Of a stretch of 34,840 nt of DNA, positions 1 to 7,228 are shown piece by piece. The stretch lies in assembly GCA_013299105.1 (NCBI GenBank), contig JAAFJY010000047.1, forward strand, positions 1 to 34,840. The letters run 5' to 3'. This DNA comes from Chitinophagales bacterium (GTDB taxonomy: Bacteria > Bacteroidota > Bacteroidia > Chitinophagales > Saprospiraceae). The position numbers and the translations under genes are program-made. The notes beneath the pieces were generated by a model, which worked only from the letters and a program-made list of their open reading frames with translations, did not search any database and was not told the origin of the DNA. Numbering within the stretch: the first letter of the stretch is position 1; each line of letters begins with the position of its first letter.

Positions 1-104
1 GGACTCAAAGGCAATAACCTCCTTTGAATCAAACAAAAGTGCAAATAAGTCTAAAAAACCTTTGCCGCATACGCCAAGTGGGGATTTTCAAGTTTCGATT
101 ATTT

Positions 105-425
105 TTGCGCGAAACGTCAGCTTGACCAAAAAAGAAACAAAAAAGTCAAGGGCTGTGATCAAATCCTACGATTTTGCTTGAAAGTGCAGTTCCAAGGAAC
201 AACGGGAATCCACCAAACTCGCTCCTTCGTCGCTCAGACAGTGGTGGCTTCTGATCCGTCAGCCCTTTCGCAAAATCGGGATTTGCTCAAGGCCCGTTTG
301 GACCCCGGGCAAAATCCCCACAAAATCTTGGATTTACATCGTATTGAGTAGCCCTTTTGGGGTAGCTTATTTTTTGCCACCCCTTATTCTTTGTTTCCCC
401 TTTTACTGAAAATTTCGGCGAAGTT
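105..425. repeat. Gene-free 5' region, dispersed-repeat-like sequence
   Basis: No gene is visible from 1 to 711. On the minus strand this part contains two short stop-bounded stretches (about 40 codons each) without good starts, which read like translated fragments I have seen repeatedly in Bacteroidota intergenic DNA (memory, not checked). The likely explanation is a dispersed non-coding repeat and not a gene. It is followed at 475-640 by a second, better supported repeat. Confidence 0.35.
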
Positions 426-470
426 TCAGTAGCCGTTTTTTTGATTTTTTATGATGAACGAGAAGCGTCC

Positions 471-640
471 ATGACCGCGAAGCGGGCAAATTCTCAAATT
501 CTTTAAAATTCTGGCTTGGTCAACGTCACGCAAGAAATGCTGTAATTCTTTAATCCTGCAAATTCTGGTTTAGACAAAAATGCTGGGTTATATAAAAAAC
601 ACCTCACTTGATTGTTGAGACCACCGCACCAATTTTTGAG
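471..640. repeat. Modular dispersed repeat, copy 1 (ATTCT type)
   Basis: A small hairpin (CCGC-GAA-GCGG, 475-485) is followed by two blocks of about 10-bp degenerate ATTCT repeats separated by a core TTGGTCAACGTCACGCAAG. The same order, at high identity, occurs at 7026-7172. Both copies end with a TTGAGACC stretch and lie just upstream of genes for exported proteins. Related copies with a different 3' module are at 25434-25570 and 27815-27945. Confidence 0.75.
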
Positions 641-643
641 CTT

Positions 644-678
644 TTTGCATTCAAAACCATGAGCTTGTGTTATCTTTA
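644..678 (+). promoter_or_regulatory. Candidate promoter of the first thioredoxin gene
   Basis: TTTG at 644-647 and TATCTTTA at 671-678 resemble the Bacteroidota -33/-7 elements (TTTG and TAnnTTTG), with a 23-nt spacer that is slightly long. Transcription would begin near 685, leaving a leader of about 27 nt before the ATG at 712. Confidence 0.4.
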
Positions 679-711
679 CATCAGGACATTACTCATAAAA
701 CCTTACTTGCC

Positions 712-2034
712 ATGAAAACCGCTAAGTATTCCCTGATGGCGCTGCTGCTGTGCTGCGTAAACGTACTCCTGGCCCAAGGCATCAATTTTGCAGATGGAGA
801 TTGGAAAAGTGTGTTGGCCAAGGCCAAAAACAGCAATAAACTGATTTTTGTGGATGTGTACACCACTTGGTGCGGCCCCTGCAAAATGATGGCCCGCGAT
901 GTTTTTCCCAATGAAAAAGTAGGCTCGAAGTTCAATGCGAGCTTTGTGAACTACAAGATCGACGCCGAAAAAGGCGAAGGCATCGACCTGGCCCGCAAGT
1001 ACAACGTTCGGGCCTATCCTAATTTTCTGTTCATCAATGGCGATGGAGAATTGGTACACCGGGTCATCGGTTACCACGCAGCAGATGAGTTTTTGGAGCA
1101 AGCCGAGGTCGCCGTAAAAAAAGTGGGAGACAAACCCCTGAGCTGGTTTGAAAGCAATTATCCGGCCCGTCGCAAGGACCCACAATTCATGTTGGCCTAT
1201 TTGGACAAACTGGAAAGTGACGAAAAAGACCCCAGCAAAGTCCTCAATGACTACCTCAGCGACCTCAAACCAGAGCAACAAACGGAAGAAGCAAATGTGC
1301 TTCTGGCTGCCAAATACCTACACTCAATGGAGGGTCTGCCGTTTAACTTGGTCATGAATGGTCTGAAATCGGCAGATAAATACCAGGCAAGTACCAGAGA
1401 AGCCCTGGAGATGTCGGCGCTCAAACTCATTGATGAAAAATTCAGTACAGCCGTACAAGAAAACGACCGCATGTTGATGGATAAGATCATCGGCACCGTA
1501 AGGGCTGTAAGACCAATAACAGCCGAGTCGATGGTGAATGGAATGGAGCTGGAATTCGCCAAGGCAGGAAATGACCAAGCATCTATCGCCAAATATTCTG
1601 AGCGCATGGCCAATGACCTGATGAAAAAAACACCAGCCGAATTAAAAAAGCAGGACGCGGAGACTTTTAAAAGTATCATGAGCAGTTTTAGGCAATCAGG
1701 GCAAGATACCACCAGTGAAATGTTTAAAGCACGGGTGAATATGCTGAAGAGTGCTTCGACCAATGCAGTAGCAGGGCAGCTCAATTCTCTCGCGTGGGGC
1801 TATGCTCAATCCATGAGCGACAAAGCCAGTTGGAAAAAAGCCCTGGCTTGGTCAGCTCGCTCATTGGAGTTGATGCCCACTGAAGCTGCTTTGATGGATA
1901 CCTACGCCAACCTCCTTTACAAATTGGGTAAAAAGAAAAAAGCCCTCCAATACCAGGAAATGGCTGTCAAAACGGCACCTGACGACGAAAGTTTGAAGGA
2001 GACTTTGGAGAAGATTAAGAAGAATACCTTGTAA
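712..2034 (+). CDS. Exported thioredoxin-fold protein with TPR-like C-terminus (paralogue 1)
   Basis: A 440-residue protein. The ATG at 712 is preferred over an upstream GTG at 667 because it starts directly with a signal peptide (hydrophobic to about residue 20, then AQG). A thioredoxin domain follows, with the active site WCGPC (Cys 54 and 57) and a cis-proline region AYPNFLF. It matches the thioredoxin-like DUF255/thioredoxin_7 type used for periplasmic thiol-disulfide chemistry. The remaining 280 residues are helical and end in a TPR-like segment (WKKALAWSARSLEL, then YANLLYKLGKKKKALQYQ). The long C-terminal part may bind a partner, but no substrate can be named. The next gene is a full-length paralogue and a third, shorter one follows, so this is a tandem duplication. 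A strong terminator lies downstream, so each gene is probably transcribed separately. Confidence 0.88.
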   Translation: MKTAKYSLMALLLCCVNVLLAQGINFADGDWKSVLAKAKNSNKLIFVDVYTTWCGPCKMMARDVFPNEKVGSKFNASFVNYKIDAEKGEGIDLARKYNVRAYPNFLFINGDGELVHRVIGYHAADEFLEQAEVAVKKVGDKPLSWFESNYPARRKDPQFMLAYLDKLESDEKDPSKVLNDYLSDLKPEQQTEEANVLLAAKYLHSMEGLPFNLVMNGLKSADKYQASTREALEMSALKLIDEKFSTAVQENDRMLMDKIIGTVRAVRPITAESMVNGMELEFAKAGNDQASIAKYSERMANDLMKKTPAELKKQDAETFKSIMSSFRQSGQDTTSEMFKARVNMLKSASTNAVAGQLNSLAWGYAQSMSDKASWKKALAWSARSLELMPTEAALMDTYANLLYKLGKKKKALQYQEMAVKTAPDDESLKETLEKIKKNTL

Positions 2035-2062
2035 GAGCGCGTTTGAATATTTGAACATGCTC
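2035..2062. repeat. 28-bp interrupted palindrome flanked by TAA on both sides
   Basis: GAGC..GTT..AA-T-ATT..AAC..GCTC forms an interrupted palindrome. It is bounded by TAA at 2032-2034 (the stop codon of the preceding gene) and TAA at 2063-2065. Its ends (GAGCATGTT on the reverse strand) resemble the terminal inverted repeats of the MITE at 32110-32268 (GAGTATGTTT). It may be two fused ends of such an element. Confidence 0.4.
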
Positions 2063-2077
2063 TAAGTTTGTCAAGCG

Positions 2078-2123
2078 AACAACACCTTTCTGACGCATTT
2101 TTGTCAGGAAGGTGTTGTTTTTT
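2078..2123 (+). terminator. Rho-independent terminator after thioredoxin paralogue 1
   Basis: Two 17-nt arms (2078-2094 and 2103-2119) pair perfectly apart from one wobble pair, with an 8-nt loop and a run of six T at 2118-2123. It separates paralogue 1 from paralogue 2. Confidence 0.85.
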
Positions 2124-2132
2124 ACCTCAAAG

Positions 2133-2154
2133 TACGAAATTTTTCGTATTTTTA
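2133..2154. promoter_or_regulatory. Palindromic operator-like site with an overlapping -7-like element
   Basis: TACGAAA-TT-TTTCGTA (2133-2148) is a perfect 7-2-7 palindrome. It overlaps TATTTTTA (2147-2154), a weak match to the Bacteroidota -7 box, and lies 56 nt upstream of the ATG at 2205. It may be a dimeric regulator site. A 7-2-7 palindrome of similar design occurs upstream of the acyl-CoA dehydrogenase at 22194-22209. Confidence 0.45.
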
Positions 2155-2204
2155 TCTGAATTTAACTGGCCTTGGCCATTTTTCACCCGACTAAAACGAA
2201 TAAC

Positions 2205-3530
2205 ATGAAGAACCTGATTTCACTTCTGCTGGTGTATAGCCTCATTTTTACCAGCATCAACTGTTTTGGACAAGGCATTCAATTCCTCGAAGGCTCATGG
2301 AATGATGCTTTAAGCAAAGCACAAAACAGCAACAAGCTCATTTTTGTGGACGTGTACACCACCTGGTGTGGGCCTTGCAAGGCGATGGCCAAAGACGTAT
2401 TTCCCGATCCTCAGGTGAGCGAAAAATTCAATGCGCAATTTGTAAACTTCAAAATCGACGCTGAAAAAGGGGAAGGTATTGATTTGGCAAAAAAATACCA
2501 GGTGGAGGCCTACCCCAATTTCTTGTTTATCAATGGAACTGGCGAATTGGTGTACCGCGTGGTGGGGTATCGGCCCGCTGAAAATTTTTTGCAAGAAGCC
2601 GATCTGGCCCTGAAGCAAATGAGCGATCAGTCGATGAGTTGGTATGAAGCCCAATTTGAAGCCAAAAAGAAAAATCCTGACTTCTTGTTGGCCTACTTGG
2701 AAAAATTAAAAGTGCAAAACAAAGACAACGCCCAGGTTTTAGGGCAATACCTTTCTCTTTTTAGTCCTGAAGAACAATTGAGCGAACCCATGATAAAACG
2801 CTTGGCCGAAAACCTCAATTCACTGAGCGGAGCCCCTTTGGAACTAGCCCTCAAGGCATATCGCCAGGTGAGCAAGTACAGCATTCCGGTACAACATACC
2901 CTTGCGCCAGCCCTGTTCATGTTGATCCAGCGGGAGGCTAGTCAAGCGGCTAAAGCAAAGGACCGAATCCACTTTGATAAAGCCATTGCTGCCATGCGCA
3001 GCACTGGTATTCCAGAGGCCGAAGAAACAATTTGGGGCATGGAAATGGATTTCGCCAAACAAAGCGGCAACCTGGTAGCTTTTGACCAATTTGCCACTAA
3101 AATCGCTGCACCTGCCATGGCCCGAACCGATGCGGATATCCGTAAAATGAGCCAAGAAGCTCACCAAAATTACCTCAAAGCCGCTATTGAGCAAAAACAA
3201 GATACCAGTTCTGTTGAACTCAAGGGCATCTTGTCCCAGCTGAAAAACCAAGGCGCATTCATGACTACACTTCAACTCAATCAATTGGCCTGGGCTTACG
3301 TTGAAACCATGAAAGACAAAACCGCCTGGAAAAAAGCCTTGAAATGGTCGGCTCGCTCCATCGAAATCAGCCCAAATGATGTGGCAAGTTTGGACACTTA
3401 TGCCAACCTCCTCTACAAGACAGGCAAAAAGAAAAAAGCCATTCAATACCAGGAAAAAGCCATCAAAGTATCGCCGGAAGACGAAGGTTTGAAGCAGACT
3501 TTGGAGAAGATTAAACAGGGGACTTTGTAA
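2205..3530 (+). CDS. Exported thioredoxin-fold protein with TPR-like C-terminus (paralogue 2)
   Basis: A 441-residue paralogue of the preceding gene, colinear along its whole length. The ATG at 2205 directly precedes a signal peptide (hydrophobic to about residue 20, then FGQG). An upstream TTG at 2172 would add a poor leader. The active site is WCGPC (Cys 55 and 58), embedded in the segment KLIFVDVYTTWCGPCK shared with paralogue 1. The cis-proline segment AYPNFLF is conserved. The C-terminus again ends with a TPR-like repeat (AWKKALKWSARSIEI, then YANLLYKTGKKKKAIQYQ). The thioredoxin domain and extreme C-terminus are much better conserved between the two than the middle, suggesting that the middle helices diverged toward different partners. 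It is probably periplasmic or in the outer envelope. Role inferred: thiol-disulfide exchange or isomerisation on envelope proteins. Confidence 0.88.
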   Translation: MKNLISLLLVYSLIFTSINCFGQGIQFLEGSWNDALSKAQNSNKLIFVDVYTTWCGPCKAMAKDVFPDPQVSEKFNAQFVNFKIDAEKGEGIDLAKKYQVEAYPNFLFINGTGELVYRVVGYRPAENFLQEADLALKQMSDQSMSWYEAQFEAKKKNPDFLLAYLEKLKVQNKDNAQVLGQYLSLFSPEEQLSEPMIKRLAENLNSLSGAPLELALKAYRQVSKYSIPVQHTLAPALFMLIQREASQAAKAKDRIHFDKAIAAMRSTGIPEAEETIWGMEMDFAKQSGNLVAFDQFATKIAAPAMARTDADIRKMSQEAHQNYLKAAIEQKQDTSSVELKGILSQLKNQGAFMTTLQLNQLAWAYVETMKDKTAWKKALKWSARSIEISPNDVASLDTYANLLYKTGKKKKAIQYQEKAIKVSPEDEGLKQTLEKIKQGTL

Positions 3531-3549
3531 TCTTTGTTTAAGTTAACTC

Positions 3550-3587
3550 AATGCTTTCCTGGACGAGTGATTCAGGAAGGCATTTTC
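3550..3587 (+). terminator. Terminator after thioredoxin paralogue 2
   Basis: 12-bp stem (3550-3561 with 3573-3584, one wobble), an 11-nt loop and a short T run. The right arm CAGGAAGGCATT shares TCAGGAAGG with the terminator after paralogue 1. Confidence 0.7.
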
Positions 3588-3651
3588 ATTGCCCGCTTAT
3601 GAATTGTTTTTGCATATTTGTGGAAACTAACCACCATAAAAATTAGCTCAC

Positions 3652-4089
3652 ATGAAAAATTACTTGCTCATTTTTTTGCTCATTTTTTTGACCTTTTGCC
3701 TTGGTCTAACTGCTTGCCAAAAAAAAGCCCGCGAGGGGATGCATTTCAACAAGGGAACGTGGTCAGAGGCCCAGGCTTTGGCGAAAAAAGAAGGCAAACT
3801 CATTTTTGTGGATGTGTACACGGTTTGGTGCGGGCCTTGCAAAATGATGGAAGAATCCACTTTCGCGGACCCCAAAGTGGGTGAATACTTTAACGCCAAG
3901 TTCATCAATTTTAGACTGGATGCTGAAAAAGGAGAGGGCTTTGAGCTAGCCAATAAGTACAACGTGCAAGCCGTACCCAACTTGCTTTTCATCGATGAAG
4001 CTGGTGATTTGGTCCATCGTGCAGAAGGCTTTTTATCCTCGGAAGAGCTTTTGAAAGTAGCAGAAATGGCGCTTGAGCAAAAGGACTAA
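3652..4089 (+). CDS. Thioredoxin-fold lipoprotein (paralogue 3)
   Basis: A 145-residue protein made only of a lipoprotein signal and one thioredoxin domain. The signal ends in the lipobox LTAC (Cys 22), so the mature protein is expected to be lipid-anchored in the envelope. The active site is WCGPC (Cys 60 and 63) and the cis-proline segment is AVPNLLF. The core segment KLIFVDVYTVWCGPCK is nearly the same as in the two upstream genes, so it belongs to the same tandem family, but it lacks the 280-residue helical/TPR extension. Role inferred: membrane-tethered thiol-disulfide oxidoreductase. The ATG at 3652 follows an A-rich leader without a clear Shine-Dalgarno site, as is usual in Bacteroidota. 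Confidence 0.9.
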   Translation: MKNYLLIFLLIFLTFCLGLTACQKKAREGMHFNKGTWSEAQALAKKEGKLIFVDVYTVWCGPCKMMEESTFADPKVGEYFNAKFINFRLDAEKGEGFELANKYNVQAVPNLLFIDEAGDLVHRAEGFLSSEELLKVAEMALEQKD

Positions 4090-4099
4090 AAGCGCAGAT

Positions 4100-4123
4100 A
4101 CTTCCCTAGTCGGTCAGGAAAGT
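4100..4123 (+). terminator. Degenerate hairpin after thioredoxin paralogue 3
   Basis: An imperfect stem (ACTTCCCTAG with TCAGGAAAGT) lies just after the stop. The right arm carries the same TCAGGAA core as the terminators of the two upstream paralogues, but there is no T run. It may be a decayed copy of the duplicated terminator. Confidence 0.35.
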
Positions 4124-4199
4124 TCGCGAACTTGAATCAGCTGAGTTTTTAAGATTTTATACTACTGTATTTTAGGCAGTGACAATTTTAGCAACCTGA

Positions 4200-4281
4200 A
4201 ATTGGCTCAAAATTGGCTCAAATTGGCTCAAATTGGCTCAAATTGGCTCAAAAAATGGGTTAATTGGCTCAAATTGGCTCA
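4200..4281 (+). repeat. Phased array of seven AATTGGCTCA repeats in the fic promoter
   Basis: Copies of AATTGGCTCA begin at 4200, 4211, 4221, 4231, 4241, 4262 and 4272. The spacing is one helical turn (10-11 bp), with a double step where 4251-4261 holds a non-matching unit. The last copy overlaps the likely -33 element (ATTG, 4273-4276) of the fic promoter. The layout is that of an operator array bound on one face of the helix. Confidence 0.85.
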
Positions 4282-4305
4282 AATAAAAATAATTGTTTAC
4301 CTTTG
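4273..4305 (+). promoter_or_regulatory. fic promoter, probably giving a leaderless mRNA
   Basis: TACCTTTG at 4298-4305 matches the Bacteroidota -7 consensus TAnnTTTG exactly. A TTTG-like -33 element (ATTG, 4273-4276) lies 21 nt upstream. The ATG at 4311 begins only 6 nt after the box, so transcription should start at or next to the start codon. Confidence 0.65.
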
Positions 4306-4310
4306 AGCTC

Positions 4311-5351
4311 ATGAAAGAAAAGGTATACAACTTTGATTTACTACTGAATTGGCGACTGTTCAACACGATCAGTCAAATTGACCGTTTTGATGCTTCGTGG
4401 GCATCTTTTGAGAAAAAAGAAGGGGAAAACCTTCAGTATCTCAAAACCATTGCGACCATCCAGAGTGTAGGGGCTTCGACCAGGATTGAGGGCTCAAAAA
4501 TGAGCGATGTTGAAGTTGAGGAACTAATGAGCAACATCGGAATTGCAAAAATTGTCGATCGAGATGCCCAGGAAGTAGTGGGTTACTTCAATGTTTTGGA
4601 CCTGATCACCGAAGTTTTTGAAGACATTGACATCACAATTAATGGGATAAAAAACTTACACAATGTTTTGCTTAAACACAGCGAAAAAGATGAATGGCAT
4701 AAAGGCGATTTCAAACAGCATTCCAACGCTGTACAAGCCAATTTTCCAGACGGAACCAATCGTATCATTTTCATGACCACTGAACCTGGTTTTGCGACTG
4801 ATGATGCCATGCGTGCATTGGTTAATTGGTACAATCAGGAAAAAAACGTTCACCCACTGGTCAAAGGAGCTACATTTGTTTATGAATTTTTGAGCATCCA
4901 CCCTTTTCAAGATGGCAATGGAAGACTCAGCAGGCTTTTGACAACTTTGTTTTTACTGAAATCTGGCTATACTTGGATTCAGTACGTCAGTTTTGAACAC
5001 GAAATCGAACGCAACAAGAAAGATTATTACCGAGTTTTACGTAGTTGTCAGGCTCAAAGACCCAATGAAGACATCACAGAGTGGATAGACTTTTTCCTTG
5101 GATCCTTGATCAATGTACAATACAAATTACAGCAAAAACTACAATCTACCGAACAAGCAAATGAGCTTTCACCAAAAGACAAATCGGTTTTTGTGTATAT
5201 AAATGAGCATCCAAAATGCCAGTCTAAAGAAATAACAGAAGCTTTGGGCATTTCGAAAGCTACTGTAAAAAGAATCTTAGCAGAATTGGTGCTTAAAAAA
5301 CTGATTGAGCAGCATGGTAAAGGGGCTGGAGTTTATTACGTGGTGGTGTAG
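4311..5351 (+). CDS. Fic family protein (class II) with C-terminal winged helix
   Basis: A 346-residue protein. The ATG at 4311 is preferred over an upstream start at 4293 because the upstream start would lie ahead of the -7 box. The Fic motif HPFQDGNGR (197-205) is complete, including the catalytic His197, so AMP (or other nucleotide) transfer to a hydroxyl side chain of a target protein is expected. An N-terminal inhibitory motif S-T-R-I-E-G (56-61) fits the class II pattern [ST]xxxE[GN], in which the Glu blocks ATP binding until relieved. Residues about 288-346 form a winged helix-turn-helix (helix ITEALGISKATVKRILAEL). This is the common Fic/DUF4172-like N-terminus + Fic + wHTH layout. 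There is no separate antitoxin gene nearby. A repeat array overlaps its promoter, so autoregulation through the wHTH is plausible but not shown. Confidence 0.92.
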   Translation: MKEKVYNFDLLLNWRLFNTISQIDRFDASWASFEKKEGENLQYLKTIATIQSVGASTRIEGSKMSDVEVEELMSNIGIAKIVDRDAQEVVGYFNVLDLITEVFEDIDITINGIKNLHNVLLKHSEKDEWHKGDFKQHSNAVQANFPDGTNRIIFMTTEPGFATDDAMRALVNWYNQEKNVHPLVKGATFVYEFLSIHPFQDGNGRLSRLLTTLFLLKSGYTWIQYVSFEHEIERNKKDYYRVLRSCQAQRPNEDITEWIDFFLGSLINVQYKLQQKLQSTEQANELSPKDKSVFVYINEHPKCQSKEITEALGISKATVKRILAELVLKKLIEQHGKGAGVYYVVV

Positions 5352-5394
5352 TATTGGGAGTGGATAACTTCATCTAATCGAAGAATATAGTTTT

Positions 5395-5424
5395 GGTTCT
5401 TTGGCAAAAGATGTGGAAACCAAG
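5395..5424. mobile_element. Possible ISL3-type terminal repeat relic
   Basis: GGTTCTTTGGCAAAAGATG resembles the start at 23474 (GGTTCTTTGACAAAAGTG), which is followed by a transposase-like fragment. No transposase follows here. The remaining 5425-5548 shows no feature. Confidence 0.3.
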
Positions 5425-5548
5425 TATTCCTTTTTGGTCAGCATTTGATAGCAGTCAAGCGGATTCTAATTCATGAAATAAATGCGCTGATGAAAGTGTT
5501 GTCATCACGCCCCCTGCAAGTATCGTAGATGCAGCTTTTGGATAAACA

Positions 5549-6856
5549 TCACCCCTGCACCCGCTCCACTCTAACCTTCCTCATAATCACCAAGCCCACG
5601 ATAAAAAACACCGCCAGCGCCAAAACCGAACTCCGCATCCCACCCGTAAGTTGAGTGATGACCCCGAAAACAAAGGTGCCCATAACCGTGGAAAGCTTAT
5701 CAAGTACATCGTAAAAACTGAAGTACGAAGCCGTATCAGGCGTGTCTTCAGGCAGGAGTTTGGCGTAAGTGGAGCGCGAAAGGGATTGCATCCCTCCCAT
5801 CACCACGCCTACCGCCGCGGCGAGGAAATAAAAATCGAGGCCAGTTTGCACCAGGTAGCCGCCCACGCAAATGACCGTCCAGATCGCCATCATCACCATC
5901 AAGGAAAAACGGTTGCCCTTTTTGCCCGAAACCCAGGCGAAAAAATAGGCCCCGCCGATGCCCACGATCTGCAAAACCAGGATGAGTAGAATCAGGTGTT
6001 GGGTATCAAAATGCAGTTCTTTTTCGGCAAAAACCGAGGCCAGGTAAAGCACCGATTGTACACCCGCGTTGGCAAAAAAGAAGGCCAGGAGGTAGCGCAG
6101 CATATTGGGTTGCTTGAGCACCGTTGCGGCGATTTTTTTGATTTCTTGGTAACCCTGGTGCATCATTTGTTTGGAGTAAGGGTGCCTAGCGTCTTCGGGT
6201 AAGCGCTTGAGGGGGATTTGCGCAAAGCCAATCCACCACAATCCCACCATCACAAAAGCCACTGGCACGGCCTTGAGCCCTTCGGAAAATCCAAACCACT
6301 CGTAATTTTGGATCACCACCAAATTCGCCACCAATAAAATGATGCTACCAATGAATCCATAACTAAAACCCTTGGCACTGACTTGGTCATAACGGTCTTC
6401 GGTGGCAATTTCGGGTAAAAAGGCGTTGTAAAACACCAAGCCTCCGGCAAACCCAATGGTAGCCAGCATGAAGCACACCACGCCCACCCAGAGGGTTTTC
6501 ATGTTGGTGAAAAACAACAATCCAATGCAAGCCAAGGCTCCCAAGGTGGTGAAAAAACGTAAAAACACTTTTTTGCGGCCTCCATAATCAGCAATGCCCG
6601 ATAGCAGGGGCGAAACCAGCACGATCAACAAGTAAGCAAAGGATAGACTGAAGGAATACAAAGCCCCATCGCTGACTTTGAGGCCCAGGATATTGACCGT
6701 ATCGTCGGTAACGGCCAGGAAATAACCCGGAAAAATGGCCACCGTGATGACCAGGGCATAGGCGCTGTTGGCCCAATCGAAATACGCCCAACCGTTGAGG
6801 ATGCGCGGCTGGTTTTTTTCAAAATTTTCGGGCAAGGCTTGGGTGTTTTTGCTCAT
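5549..6856 (-). CDS. MFS transporter, Atg22/UMF1-like
   Basis: A 435-residue polytopic membrane protein with about 12 hydrophobic segments. The N-terminal signature GWAYFDWANSAYALVITVA is characteristic of the UMF1/Atg22-like branch of the major facilitator superfamily, and GGRKKVFLRFF after the second helix pair is the usual MFS loop 2-3 motif. Yeast Atg22 exports amino acids from the vacuole; bacterial substrates are mostly unknown, so none is assigned. The length fits the family. The ATG at 6856 precedes a short cytoplasmic N-terminus. The gene stands alone between fic (convergent) and galM (divergent), and its upstream side carries an array of 8-bp repeats. Confidence 0.88.
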   Translation of the reverse strand: MSKNTQALPENFEKNQPRILNGWAYFDWANSAYALVITVAIFPGYFLAVTDDTVNILGLKVSDGALYSFSLSFAYLLIVLVSPLLSGIADYGGRKKVFLRFFTTLGALACIGLLFFTNMKTLWVGVVCFMLATIGFAGGLVFYNAFLPEIATEDRYDQVSAKGFSYGFIGSIILLVANLVVIQNYEWFGFSEGLKAVPVAFVMVGLWWIGFAQIPLKRLPEDARHPYSKQMMHQGYQEIKKIAATVLKQPNMLRYLLAFFFANAGVQSVLYLASVFAEKELHFDTQHLILLILVLQIVGIGGAYFFAWVSGKKGNRFSLMVMMAIWTVICVGGYLVQTGLDFYFLAAAVGVVMGGMQSLSRSTYAKLLPEDTPDTASYFSFYDVLDKLSTVMGTFVFGVITQLTGGMRSSVLALAVFFIVGLVIMRKVRVERVQG

Positions 6857-6863
6857 GACTTAG

Positions 6864-6912
6864 TTGAGAAGGTTAGATAGGTGAGGGCTTGAGAAGTTGA
6901 GAAGTTGGGATG
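6864..6912. repeat. Octamer array (TTGAGAAG type)
   Basis: Six units of a degenerate 8-mer (TTGARANG), including two perfect tandem TTGAGAAG copies at 6889-6904, begin 8 nt upstream of the transporter start codon. Arrays of the same unit occur at 8411-8442, 9979-10010, 32017-32048 and 32307-32322. Confidence 0.7.
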
Positions 6913-6962
6913 CCATTATTTGAAACGAGATTCATGAGGACAAGGTAATATTTTTTTGATCA

Positions 6963-7172
6963 CATGGATTAGTGATAAGCTACAAATAAACCATACCAAT
7001 TCGTGGCTTCATTGTCTAGCCCTAGACCGCGAAGCGGGCCAATCTTGAAAATTCTTTAAAATTCTAAATTGGTCAACGTCACGCAAGTAATTCTGTAATT
7101 CTGCAAATTCTGGGTTAGACAAAAAATGCGGTTCAGATAAAAATGCCTTGCTTGATAGTTGAGACCGCGTTC
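6963..7172. repeat. Modular dispersed repeat, copy 2
   Basis: The 5' module (AGTGATAAGCTACAAATAAA, then CATACCAATT) matches copies at 25434 and 27815. The hairpin CCGC-GAA-GCGG (7027-7037) and the ATTCT module with TTGGTCAACGTCACGCAAG match copy 1 at 471-640. This copy therefore joins modules that occur separately elsewhere. Together with the octamer array it fills the gap between the transporter gene and galM. Confidence 0.75.
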
Positions 7173-7228
7173 TCCGAAGTTTTCAGTATCTTTTGGCATT
7201 CTTTTCAACCTAGTACTCATTTTCAACC

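Noticed and set aside
703-1281. 192-codon minus-strand ORF opposite the first thioredoxin gene
   Set aside because: Shadow of a well-supported gene; similar shadows lie opposite the other paralogues.
4200-4281. The repeat array upstream of fic as a CRISPR array
   Set aside because: Units are 10 bp with no spacers of CRISPR length and there are no cas genes.
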